From an uncultured Collinsella sp. (GTDB lineage Bacteria; Actinomycetota; Coriobacteriia; Coriobacteriales; Coriobacteriaceae), in the NCBI GenBank assembly GCA_959028445.1, contig CAUFRY010000056.1:1-8039 (forward strand): 8,039 bases of DNA, given 5' to 3'. A program made the position numbers and the translations under genes. The notes under the pieces are model-generated. The model was not told the origin of the DNA. It saw only the letters and a list, made by a program, of their open reading frames with translations, and did no database searches. Below, in pieces: positions 1 through 6,509 of the stretch (position 1 is the first letter of the stretch; each line of letters opens with the position of its first letter).

Positions 1-261
1 GGCCTCCAGCCTCGCCGCGGCGGCGGGCTCGTCGGCGTCGATCCCGCGCCTGGACTTCGGCGCCGTGACGAACCTGTGCGACGACACCTCGGCGCTCACC
101 GTCGAGGGCGACCTGCCCAGCTCCCTCGCGATCTCCCTGCACGAGGCCCTGCGCTCCAGCATCCTCTGGATGGTGTCCCGCTCGTGCCTGGTGAGCCTGC
201 CGTAGGCCCTCGGGACCGCCCTCGCGGCGCCCTTCCCGCTCTTTCCGCTCTTTCCGGACAT
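1..261 (-). CDS. IS30-family transposase, N-terminal part (truncated by window edge)
   Basis: The reverse strand reads from an ATG at 261 and is still open at base 1, giving the first 87 residues of a protein that continues outside the window. A GGAGG box lies six to seven bases upstream of the ATG. After a basic Ser/Gly/Lys-rich start, residues about 22-58 read LTRHERDTIQRMLERR, then CREIARELGRSPSTVSAE. This is the helix-turn-helix of IS30-family transposases (HTH_38 type), which bind the inverted repeats of the element. The catalytic DDE domain would lie to the left and cannot be checked, so intactness is unknown. The segment is markedly more G+C-rich than the neighbouring marR gene, which fits foreign origin. 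It is transcribed away from the marR operon. Family assignment rests on my recognition of the HTH motif and is fairly secure. Confidence 0.85.
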   Translation of the reverse strand, partial: MSGKSGKSGKGAARAVPRAYGRLTRHERDTIQRMLERRASCREIARELGRSPSTVSAEVSSHRFVTAPKSRRGIDADEPAAAARLEA

Positions 262-313
262 GACGTCCTCCGATCTCCCGGGGCCGGCCGATCCGGCCCT
301 CAGGGTATCGGGT

Positions 314-351
314 TCCCATATTCATCCGTACATGTACGGATGAATATGGGA
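314..351. repeat. Perfect 38-bp palindrome at the presumed IS30 end
   Basis: Bases 333-351 (TGTACGGATGAATATGGGA) are the exact reverse complement of bases 314-332, with no spacer, so the centre is between 332 and 333. The site is 53 bp upstream of the transposase start codon, where the left end of an IS30-type element would be expected. IS30-family elements have imperfect terminal inverted repeats of about 20-30 bp, and several members prefer palindromic targets or their own ends. The palindrome could therefore be two abutted inverted repeats, an IS end next to a copy of its own repeat, or a pre-existing palindromic target. The right half also supplies the GGGAGGTG used as ribosome binding site by the small ORF at 361. 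The palindrome itself is certain; its interpretation is inferred. Confidence 0.9.
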
Positions 352-360
352 GGTGTTCGG

Positions 361-429
361 ATGAAGTTGATATTCAAGGGTGCACGCATTTGCGGAGAGG
401 CTGTTGACGATAGTCAAAACTCGGACTAA
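361..429 (+). other. Small 22-codon ORF, possible gene remnant or leader
   Basis: ATG at 361 is preceded by a good ribosome binding site, GGGAGGTG, at 348-355. The frame encodes MKLIFKGARICGEAVDDSQN plus two residues and stops with TAA at 427-429. The opening resembles the first beta strand of amidohydrolase-type enzymes (MKxLIKxARI), but that is a weak resemblance over ten residues. The ORF lies between the palindrome and the marR promoter, and its stop codon overlaps the -10 box. It may be the 5' stub of a gene broken by the IS insertion, a small peptide, or chance. Confidence 0.25.
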
Positions 430-432
430 TCT
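404..432 (+). promoter_or_regulatory. Promoter of the marR-ABC operon
   Basis: A -35 box TTGACG (404-409) and a -10 box TAATCT (427-432) are separated by the ideal 17 bp, predicting transcription start near 439, about 40 bases before the marR ATG. The -35 box is the left arm of a perfect dyad, TTGAC-GATA-GTCAA (404-417), a size and layout typical of MarR-family operators. The spacer and -10 region also hold the first copy of a repeated element. No experimental start is available. Confidence 0.65.
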
Positions 433-465
433 AGAGACATAAAATTGGTCAAAAATCGGACAATC
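413..465 (+). promoter_or_regulatory. Repeated GTCAAAA-n-TCGGAC elements, candidate MarR operators
   Basis: GTCAAAACTCGGAC (413-426) recurs as GTCAAAAATCGGAC (448-461), identical at 13 of 14 positions and 35 bp apart. The first copy covers the promoter spacer up to the -10 box. The second lies in the 5' untranslated region just ahead of the marR start. Each copy has GTC and GAC at its ends, so it is weakly symmetric. Binding by the adjacent MarR protein is inferred from position and from the autoregulation common in this family. Confidence 0.5.
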
Positions 466-479
466 GAATGGTGGGATAG

Positions 480-980
480 ATGAATGGTGCGGTTAAACTG
501 GTCGACTTCGACCGGTTGCTCAATGGACTCGACCATATCTATTCGGAGTTCTCGCGTGCCTGCGGCCTTTCGGACTGCGCTTACTGGATGCTCGTCGATA
601 CCAGCACGGCGGGCGGCAGTATTGCCGTAAGCCGTCTGACAAGCGAATGGTTCTACAGCAAGCAGACCATCAATTCGGCAATTAAAACCTTGACGGCGCG
701 GGGCTTCGCAACGTTGGAGTTTGCCGAAGGCAGCCGTAAGAACAAGGTTGTGAGCCTGACCGAAGAGGGCAGGCGATTTGCCGAGCGTTATGCGCTGCCG
801 GCACTCAAGGCCGAACAGCGAGCCTTTGGCGCGCTTGAGCCATGTGAGCAGCGCGAGATTATGCGCTTGATCGGCAAATTCTCTCAGGTGCTCGGCGATG
901 AGTGCGATGCCTTTAAGCAGCATATCGCTGCCGAGAGCCAAGCCGAGAATCAAGGTGAGGGGGAGTCGTGCGACTGTTAA
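480..980 (+). CDS. MarR-family winged-helix transcriptional regulator
   Basis: The product is a 166-residue cytoplasmic DNA-binding protein, the usual length for MarR repressors. Residues 10-35 form the N-terminal dimerisation helix. Residues about 47-75 (SIAVSRLTSEWFYSKQTINS onward) form the helix-turn-helix, with the recognition helix around 60-74. The wing spans about 77-93 and ends in VVSLTEEGRRF, a very characteristic MarR motif. Six cysteines are present (28, 33, two in the C-terminal helices, and 164 and 166 in the final SCDC), so thiol sensing is conceivable but unproven. The ATG at 480 is chosen because an upstream in-frame ATG at 468 is followed by TAG; the purine-rich GGTGGGA is a modest ribosome binding site. 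The gene overlaps the first ABC gene by 13 bp, so it probably represses its own operon and is relieved by an exporter substrate. The ligand cannot be told from sequence. Confidence 0.9.
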   Translation: MNGAVKLVDFDRLLNGLDHIYSEFSRACGLSDCAYWMLVDTSTAGGSIAVSRLTSEWFYSKQTINSAIKTLTARGFATLEFAEGSRKNKVVSLTEEGRRFAERYALPALKAEQRAFGALEPCEQREIMRLIGKFSQVLGDECDAFKQHIAAESQAENQGEGESCDC

Positions 981-2704
981 TGAGGTTTCTAAAGCCATAT
1001 CGAGGGCTTGTCGCAGTGACGCTGCTGGTGCTGCTGGTGGATAACGTCGGTACGCTGTTGGTTCCCACGATGCTGGCGAACATGGTCAACACCGGTATTA
1101 CCACGGGCGATGTCGACTACATTTTACGCAACGGCCTATACATGTTTATCGCCACCAGCATGGCTAGCGGCGGCACGGTGCTGGGCTGCTATCTTTCGGC
1201 GCGCCTGGCCGCCAACGTGGCTTGCGATATCCGCAATGCCGTGTACGACAAATCGCTCGAGCTCGCGGCCAGCGATTTTGAGCGCTTTGGCACGGGATCG
1301 ATGATCACACGCTCGCTCAACGACATCAACGTGATCCAGCAGGCTATCTTGCAGACGATTCAGTTGGTGCTGCCGGTGCCGTTCTTGGCCGTCGCGGGCA
1401 TCATTTTTGCTTGGTTCATCGATCCCGCCATGGGAACGCTGCTGGGCGTGGTGGTTGCGATCGTGCTGGTGGCGGCGGTCTTTACGGTGGCTAACGCCGC
1501 GCCGATTTTTATGCGCCTTCAGAGCTTTATCGACCGTATGAACGTGGTGCTGCGCGAGAACATCGTGGGCGTTCGCGTCATCCGCGCTTTCAATAAGGAG
1601 CGCCACGAGGAGCAGCGCCTGGACGAGGTATTTAGCGACTACGCCGCCAACGCCATCAAAGTCAACCACCTGTTTGTGGGCCTCGACAGCTCAAGCTTCT
1701 TTTTGATGAACATCGCCGAGGTGGCGGTGCTGTGGGTGGGCGGCAACCGCGTAGGCGCCCACGCCATGCAGATTGCGAGTATCTCGGCGGTGCTGGAGTA
1801 TGCAATTCTGATCCTGTTCTTTGTGATGATGGCCCAGATGGTGGTGCTGACGCTTCCGCGTGCCGCGGCATGCCTAAGCCGTGCACACCAAGTGCTGGAG
1901 ATTGAGCCGAGCATCGTCGATGGCCAGCGTACGCTTGATGCGGCCGCGTCCGACTCAAAGGACGGGGTCGATGCGGTTGCCGTGTTCGACCACATGTCGT
2001 TTCGCTTTGACGATGCCGACGAGGACACCCTGTGCGACCTGAGCTTTTCCTGCCGTCGCGGTCAGACGACTGCGATCGTTGGCTCGACAGGCTCGGGCAA
2101 ATCGACGGTGGCAAAGCTTCTGCTGCGCTTCCACGATGCCACCAAGGGCTCCATTCGCCTGAATGGTGTGGACCTGCGCGAGCTTACGCAAGACGAAATC
2201 CGCGGGCGCATTGCCTATGTGCCGCAGAAGGCGTGGCTGTTCTCGGGCACGGTGGCGAGCAACCTTCGCTTTGGTAACGAAGGCGCGACCGAGGGCGACA
2301 TGCTTCACGCGCTTGAGGTTGCCCAGAGCGCCTTTGTACTCGACCAACCGCAGGGGCTCGATACCCCGGTGGCGCAGGGCGGTACGAACTTTTCGGGCGG
2401 CCAGCGCCAGCGTTTGGCAATCGCCCGTGCGCTCATGAAGCATGCCGATCTATATATCTTCGATGACAGTTTTTCGGCCCTGGACTTTAAGACCGATGCC
2501 GCCCTGCGCCATGCGTTGCAAGACGAGACGCGTGACGCTGCGGTGCTCATCATCGCGCAGCGTATCTCGACGATCTTGCACGCCGACCAGATCGTCGTGC
2601 TCAAGGATGGCGAGGTTGTGGGTCTGGGCACGCATGGCGAGCTTATGGAAACCTGCGAGGTGTACCGCGCCATCGCGGAATCGCAGATGAAGGGAGGTGA
2701 GTAG
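968..2704 (+). CDS. ABC exporter half-transporter with degenerate ATP site (heterodimer subunit 1)
   Basis: This 578-residue protein has an N-terminal six-helix exporter domain (hydrophobic stretches near 12-34, 54-77, 130-152, 154-177, 240-260 and 270-300) and a C-terminal nucleotide-binding domain. Walker A is GSTGSGKST (372-380), the Q-loop lies in YVPQKAWLFSGT, the signature is FSGGQRQR (Ser476-Gln479), and Walker B is YIFDDSFSALD. Asp500 sits where the catalytic glutamate belongs, and the switch histidine is Gln531 (IIAQRIST). These two changes mark the degenerate-site subunit of heterodimeric exporters of the TM287/288, BmrCD and LmrCD type. The GTG at 968 is preferred because AAGGTGAGG lies seven bases upstream; an in-frame ATG at 980, forming TAATG with the marR stop, is the alternative. 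The gene is translationally coupled to both neighbours. Substrates may be drugs, lipids or peptides and are unknown. Confidence 0.92.
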   Translation: MRLLMRFLKPYRGLVAVTLLVLLVDNVGTLLVPTMLANMVNTGITTGDVDYILRNGLYMFIATSMASGGTVLGCYLSARLAANVACDIRNAVYDKSLELAASDFERFGTGSMITRSLNDINVIQQAILQTIQLVLPVPFLAVAGIIFAWFIDPAMGTLLGVVVAIVLVAAVFTVANAAPIFMRLQSFIDRMNVVLRENIVGVRVIRAFNKERHEEQRLDEVFSDYAANAIKVNHLFVGLDSSSFFLMNIAEVAVLWVGGNRVGAHAMQIASISAVLEYAILILFFVMMAQMVVLTLPRAAACLSRAHQVLEIEPSIVDGQRTLDAAASDSKDGVDAVAVFDHMSFRFDDADEDTLCDLSFSCRRGQTTAIVGSTGSGKSTVAKLLLRFHDATKGSIRLNGVDLRELTQDEIRGRIAYVPQKAWLFSGTVASNLRFGNEGATEGDMLHALEVAQSAFVLDQPQGLDTPVAQGGTNFSGGQRQRLAIARALMKHADLYIFDDSFSALDFKTDAALRHALQDETRDAAVLIIAQRISTILHADQIVVLKDGEVVGLGTHGELMETCEVYRAIAESQMKGGE

Positions 2705-2705
2705 C

Positions 2706-4712
2706 ATGACCGAGGAGCTCAAGAAGCAGGGCGGCGTTGATGACGCCGCTGCCGCGGGACTGGTCGAGGAAACGGCTGCCGCGTCGACCGAGCTGGATGA
2801 CGCCGCCAAGGCTGCAGCCGAGCGCGAGGCTCGCCGCCAAGCGCTCTACGAGGAAAACGAACGTGCCGAGGACGAGCGCGCCCGCGCCGAGGCAGAGCGT
2901 ATGCGCGACGTGGACGACGAAGACGAGGACGAGACGCCTCGGGATACCTGGGCGACGGTGCGCCGCCTGTGGAGTGAGGCTGCCGGCGACCATTGGCGCT
3001 TCTATATCGTGTTCGCGAGCATTGTGTTCTATGTCATCTTTAACACCGCTGCGCCGGCATATAGCGCCCGTGTGATCGATGAGCTGTGGGGCCACATTCA
3101 GGTGGCGTTTGCCAACGACACCACTTTCAGCATCACCTGGGAGAACTGCGGCAAGACCATTTTCGTCTACTTTATGATCTGGACGGCCGCTGCTTCGTTC
3201 TACGCGCTCCAGAGCTTTTTGATGTCGAGCGTGGCCGAACGCCTCAATCTGTGCCTGCGCAACCGCATCGCGCAAAAGCTCAACCGTCTGCCGCTCGCCT
3301 ATTTTGACGCGCATCGTCCCGGCGAGGTCGTCAGCCGCGCGACCAACGACCTGGACAAGATGTCCGAGAGCATGCAGCGCGGATTGCTGCAGCTGCTCGT
3401 GTCGATCGGCACGGTTGTTGGTGCTGTGAGCGTGATGTTCGTGTTCAGCGTGCAGCTTACGCTCGTCTTTCTGTTCTTTACGGCACTGTCGCTGCTGGTG
3501 ACGAAGGTCGTCTCGCGCCGCACACACGATGTGACGGGCGAGCGCCAGGAGTGGGTGTCCAAGATTACGAGTGCGGTCGAGGAAGGCTATTCAGGCCGTC
3601 TGGTGATCCGCGCGTTTAACCGCGAACGTCAGAGCTCCGCTGAGGTGCACGAGGCTTCGAAGGAACTGGCTCGTGTGAGCACCAAGGCCGACTTTATGAT
3701 CAATGCTGTCGGCCCCGCAGTGCGCTTTATCGGCCGTTTGGCGCAGATCGTTATTGCGCTTGTGGGCTGCAGCATGTTGGTTGCCGGGCATATGACCGTC
3801 GGCGTGTTCCAGGCGTTCTTCCAGTTTATCTATGAGGCGTCCGAGCCCATGACGCAGCTGTCGTTTACCTTTAACTCGCTGCAGAGCGCGCTGGCGAGCG
3901 CCGAGCGCGTGTTCGACCTGCTCGATGAGCCCGAGATGGAGGCCGATCCGCTGCCGGACAAGGCCGCCAAGCTGCCGGGTCGCGTGGAGGGCCGCGTCTC
4001 CTTTGAGCATGTGCGCTTTGGTTATTCGCCCGACAAGCCGCTTATGCGCGACGTGTCGTTTACCGCCGAGCCGGGCCAGAAGATTGCCGTGGTGGGAACC
4101 ACGGGCGCAGGCAAGACGACGCTCATCAACCTGCTCATGCGCTTCTACGAGATTGACGGCGGGCGTATTACGCTCGACGGCGTGGATACGAGCCGCATGG
4201 ATCGCGGCGAGCTACGGCAGCAGTTTGGCATGGTGCTGCAGGACGCCTGGCTGTTCGATGGCACGATTGCCGAAAACATCGCCTACGGCTGCCCCGAGGC
4301 AACGCGCGACGAAATTGTGGCCGCGGCTCGTGCCGCGCAGGTCGACTTCTTTGTGCGCACCATGCCGCAGGGCTACGACACGCGCGTGGCCAACGATGCC
4401 GAAAGCATCAGCCAGGGCCAGCGTCAGCTGCTGACCATCGCACGCGTGCTGCTCAACAACCCGGCGATTCTCATCCTGGACGAGGCGACCTCAAGCGTGG
4501 ACACGCGTACCGAGCTTGCCATCGGCCGTGCCATGGATGCGCTTATGCGCGGGCGCACGAGCTTTGTGATCGCACACCGCCTGTCGACGATTGTGGATGC
4601 CGACCTGATCTTGGTCATGGATCACGGCAACATTATCGAGCAGGGCACGCATAAGGAGCTGCTCGCAGCCGAGGGCGCTTATGCCGACCTCTATCTGAGT
4701 CAGTTCGCATAA
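2706..4712 (+). CDS. ABC exporter half-transporter with canonical ATPase motifs (heterodimer subunit 2)
   Basis: The protein has 668 residues. It is longer than usual because residues 1-80 form a soluble Ala/Glu/Arg-rich extension: a likely coiled coil near 33-68, then an acidic run DVDDEDEDE. The exporter domain follows (first membrane helix about 98-118, last pair about 338-385), then the ATPase domain: Walker A GTTGAGKTT (464-472), Q-loop VLQDAWLFDGT, Walker B ILILDEATSSVD with Glu593, and switch His624 in IAHRLST. The signature is SQGQ (569-572) instead of SGGQ. That variant faces the degenerate motifs of the partner subunit, so the pair should form one active and one degenerate ATP site. 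The ATG at 2706 is chosen over an in-frame GTG at 2697 because GGGAGGTGA ends five bases before it. Only one base separates it from the preceding stop codon. Confidence 0.92.
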   Translation: MTEELKKQGGVDDAAAAGLVEETAAASTELDDAAKAAAEREARRQALYEENERAEDERARAEAERMRDVDDEDEDETPRDTWATVRRLWSEAAGDHWRFYIVFASIVFYVIFNTAAPAYSARVIDELWGHIQVAFANDTTFSITWENCGKTIFVYFMIWTAAASFYALQSFLMSSVAERLNLCLRNRIAQKLNRLPLAYFDAHRPGEVVSRATNDLDKMSESMQRGLLQLLVSIGTVVGAVSVMFVFSVQLTLVFLFFTALSLLVTKVVSRRTHDVTGERQEWVSKITSAVEEGYSGRLVIRAFNRERQSSAEVHEASKELARVSTKADFMINAVGPAVRFIGRLAQIVIALVGCSMLVAGHMTVGVFQAFFQFIYEASEPMTQLSFTFNSLQSALASAERVFDLLDEPEMEADPLPDKAAKLPGRVEGRVSFEHVRFGYSPDKPLMRDVSFTAEPGQKIAVVGTTGAGKTTLINLLMRFYEIDGGRITLDGVDTSRMDRGELRQQFGMVLQDAWLFDGTIAENIAYGCPEATRDEIVAAARAAQVDFFVRTMPQGYDTRVANDAESISQGQRQLLTIARVLLNNPAILILDEATSSVDTRTELAIGRAMDALMRGRTSFVIAHRLSTIVDADLILVMDHGNIIEQGTHKELLAAEGAYADLYLSQFA

Positions 4713-4743
4713 TGTGACAAAGGGACAGTCCCGCATGTCACAT
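4712..4743. repeat. Nested 32-bp palindrome at the end of the ABC operon
   Basis: Outer arms ATGTGACA (4712-4719) and TGTCACAT (4736-4743) are perfect complements and enclose a second hairpin, GGGA-CAG-TCCC (4722-4732). The element begins at the last base of the transporter stop codon and lies directly before the terminator. It has no U tract of its own, so it is not a standard terminator. It may be a REP-like dispersed intergenic repeat or a site that protects the mRNA 3' end; neither can be tested within this window. Confidence 0.6.
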
Positions 4744-4750
4744 CAAAAAG

Positions 4751-4789
4751 AAAGGCGCGCCGGGGATGAATTCCCTGGCGCGCCTTTTT
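4751..4789. terminator. Bidirectional intrinsic terminator between the ABC operon and cysE
   Basis: A 16-bp stem pairs 4751-4766 (AAAGGCGCGCCGGGGA) with 4772-4787 through one G-T mismatch and a five-base loop. It is followed by TTTTT on the plus strand and preceded by AAAAAG, which gives a T tract on the minus strand. It therefore serves both the plus-strand operon ending at 4712 and the minus-strand cysE ending at 4827. Confidence 0.9.
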
Positions 4790-4826
4790 GCGTTGATGCC
4801 GATGTCGTTTTGTGCCGCTTGCGTTC

Positions 4827-5531
4827 CTAGCGCTCGTCCACGAGCTTGGCGACGAGGGCTTTGAGCTCGGCCACCTCTCGCTCGAGTTCTTTGACGCGGC
4901 GGGCGTTCTCGGTGATGCCTTGGCGGTTGAGGGCACTCTGCTCGGCAGCGTCATCGGGCATGTACTCGCGATGCTGCTTGGCGTCGAAGCTCTCCTCGAA
5001 CACGCGGCAGCCGTTGCGCTTGATGATGCGTCCCGGCACGCCCACGACGGTGCAGTTATCGGGCACGTCTTTGACGACGACCGAGTTGCCGCCGATCTTG
5101 ACGTTGTTGCCGATGCGGATGTTGCCGAGCACCTTGGCGCCCGTGCCCACGGTGACGTTGTTGCCGAGCGTGGGGTGGCGCTTGCCGGTCTCGTTGCCGG
5201 TACCGCCGAGCGTGACGCCCTGGTAGAGCACGCAGTTGTCGCCCACGATGGTGGTTTCGCCGATGACGACGCCCATGGCGTGGTCGATAAAGAAATGCTT
5301 GCCGATCTGTGCGGCGGGGTGAATCTCGACGCCGGTGATGTGGCGGGTGATTTGCGAGAGCACGCGGGCGAGCGAGCGATGACCGTGCTCCCAGAGCCAA
5401 TGCTCGGGCACGTGGTTCCACTTGGCGTGCAGGCCAGGATAGGAAAGGAAGATGACTAGACCGTTTTGCGCGGCGGGATCCTGCGCTTGGACGGTCTTGA
5501 TGTCCTCGCGAATGGTACTGATAAAGCTCAC
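4827..5531 (-). CDS. cysE: Serine O-acetyltransferase
   Basis: This enzyme transfers acetyl from acetyl-CoA to L-serine, making O-acetylserine, the carbon acceptor for cysteine synthesis in the cytoplasm. The 234-residue product is of the short bacterial type. An alpha-helical N-terminus is followed by hexapeptide-repeat left-handed beta helix from about residue 66, with VEIHPAAQIG, FFIDHAMGVVIGET (Asp83, His84), VTLGGTGN and KRHPTLG (His119). Glu69 stands where the E. coli enzyme has the catalytic-dyad aspartate, which from memory is usual in Gram-positive homologues. The C-terminus (about 205-234) carries a short Leu/Glu/Lys heptad helix, probably a coiled coil, beyond the catalytic core. 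The start is the GTG at 5531, because GGGAGG lies seven bases upstream and the protein then begins like other CysE proteins; the open frame upstream to 5618 has no homology-like sequence. No cysK lies beside it. It converges with the ABC operon and diverges from dedA. Confidence 0.93.
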   Translation of the reverse strand: MSFISTIREDIKTVQAQDPAAQNGLVIFLSYPGLHAKWNHVPEHWLWEHGHRSLARVLSQITRHITGVEIHPAAQIGKHFFIDHAMGVVIGETTIVGDNCVLYQGVTLGGTGNETGKRHPTLGNNVTVGTGAKVLGNIRIGNNVKIGGNSVVVKDVPDNCTVVGVPGRIIKRNGCRVFEESFDAKQHREYMPDDAAEQSALNRQGITENARRVKELEREVAELKALVAKLVDER

Positions 5532-5560
5532 CGGCCGCCCTCCCTTAGCGCCATGGCAAT

Positions 5561-5589
5561 GCGATTCAATAAAGTATAGCGATTCGCTA
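5561..5589 (-). promoter_or_regulatory. cysE promoter -10 with overlapping palindrome and half-site
   Basis: On the minus strand a TATACT -10 box occupies 5578-5573; no convincing -35 box sits 17 bp upstream. Overlapping its upstream edge is a perfect 13-bp palindrome TAGCGA-T-TCGCTA (5577-5589). GAATCGC, as it reads on the minus strand within the palindrome (5579-5585), recurs downstream of the -10 box (5561-5567) with an 18-bp period. This looks like a regulator site built around the promoter, but the regulator is unknown. Confidence 0.45.
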
Positions 5590-5674
5590 GGGATTAGGAA
5601 GGACAATCTTGGCGGCATTGCGCAACAGGTGTCAGTTATGCAAACTTGCTGGTAATGGAGTCATGCTTTTGTGG

Positions 5675-5708
5675 GGTTGCGCACGAGGGGGCACCGCAAC
5701 CGTATACT
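5675..5708 (+). promoter_or_regulatory. dedA promoter region with inverted repeat
   Basis: A TATACT -10 box lies at 5703-5708, predicting transcription start near 5714 and a leader of about 40 nt. The best -35 candidate is TTGCGC (5677-5682), but its 20-bp spacing is long. A perfect inverted repeat, GGTTGCG (5675-5681) and CGCAACC (5695-5701), spans the same -35 to -10 interval and could be an operator. The -10 assignment is moderate, the rest weak. Confidence 0.45.
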
Positions 5709-5754
5709 GGTCAACTTGGACGTATCCGCGCCCACAACTGAGAGGTTTTACTTC

Positions 5755-6402
5755 ATGGGTTTCATTAATTTTATCGCCGAGCTGCTTAAGGATCCGCGCA
5801 CCGCGATCGCCAGCTGGATCGCCGCCGGCCCGCTTATGGCCTACGGCTGCGTGTTCCTGATCATCTTTATCGAGACGGGCGTGGTGTTCTTCCCGTTCCT
5901 CCCCGGCGATTCGCTGCTGTTTGCTTCGGGCTTCTTTGCCCACAATGGCGGCTTTAACATCGTGGCCCTGCTGGCCGTCGCATGGGCGGCTGCCATCCTG
6001 GGTGACCAGTGCAACTTTATGATCGGTCACTTCTTTGGCAAAAAGATTATCGCTTCGGGCAAGGTCAAGGCCATGACGCCCGAGCGCATCAAAAAGTCCG
6101 AGGATTTCTTGGACAAGTGGGGTCACCTGGCCATCTTCCTGGGTCGCTTCTTCCCGTTTATCCGCACCTTTGTGCCCTTTATCGCCGGCATGGGCGGCAT
6201 GCACTGGCGCAACTTTGTCATCTTTAACGTGCTGGGTGGAATTACCTGGTCAACGGTCTTTGCGCTGCTGGGTTACTTCTTTGGTGGCATTCCGTTTGTG
6301 CAGGAGCACTTTGAGCTGCTGATTATCGGCATCGTCGCCGTGTCGATCATCCCAACCGTGGTCGGCCTGGTTAAGGCTAAGCTCGGTAAAAAGAACGCCT
6401 AG
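5755..6402 (+). CDS. DedA-family membrane protein
   Basis: The 215-residue integral membrane protein belongs to the DedA/SNARE-associated family, whose studied members include undecaprenyl-phosphate or phospholipid flippases that recycle carriers across the cytoplasmic membrane. Diagnostic segments are the acidic, re-entrant motif ETGVVFFPFLPGDSLLFASG (from Glu40, with Pro50, Gly51 and Asp52), FGKKI, and GRFFPFIRTFVPFIAGMGGM (from Gly130, with Arg131 and Arg137), followed by C-terminal hydrophobic helices and a basic tail (KAKLGKKNA). Its length is normal for the family. The ATG at 5755 is used because GAGAGG lies nine bases upstream; an in-frame ATG at 5671 lies upstream of the predicted transcription start and gives an unrelated hydrophilic prefix. 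The gene is monocistronic, with its own promoter and terminator. Which lipid it moves cannot be told from sequence. Confidence 0.92.
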   Translation: MGFINFIAELLKDPRTAIASWIAAGPLMAYGCVFLIIFIETGVVFFPFLPGDSLLFASGFFAHNGGFNIVALLAVAWAAAILGDQCNFMIGHFFGKKIIASGKVKAMTPERIKKSEDFLDKWGHLAIFLGRFFPFIRTFVPFIAGMGGMHWRNFVIFNVLGGITWSTVFALLGYFFGGIPFVQEHFELLIIGIVAVSIIPTVVGLVKAKLGKKNA

Positions 6403-6430
6403 TCCGAGTTTGTTTTCGGACGTTAATTCC

Positions 6431-6464
6431 AAGGCCCGTCATCGGATTCGATGGCGGGCCTTTT
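6431..6464 (+). terminator. Intrinsic terminator of dedA
   Basis: A 14-bp stem pairs AAGGCCCGTCATCG (6431-6444) with 6449-6462 through one G-U wobble. The loop is four bases and TTTT follows. It starts 28 bp after the dedA stop codon. A weaker hairpin, GTCCGA/TCGGAC (6402-6421), precedes it. Confidence 0.88.
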
Positions 6465-6509
6465 GTGTTGAAGGCAAATGAAAATACTTTACTTAGTTAA
6501 AGAAAAACG

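Noticed and set aside
76..429. 117-residue plus-strand frame at the left end
   Set aside because: It is the reverse-strand shadow of the IS30 transposase start, giving an Arg/Pro-rich product. Only its last 22 codons, with their own RBS, are worth noting.
2643..3527. 294-residue minus-strand frame opposite the second ABC gene
   Set aside because: Its composition is His/Arg/Ala-rich, as expected of antisense frames in G+C-rich genes. The plus strand encodes a clear transporter with all its motifs.
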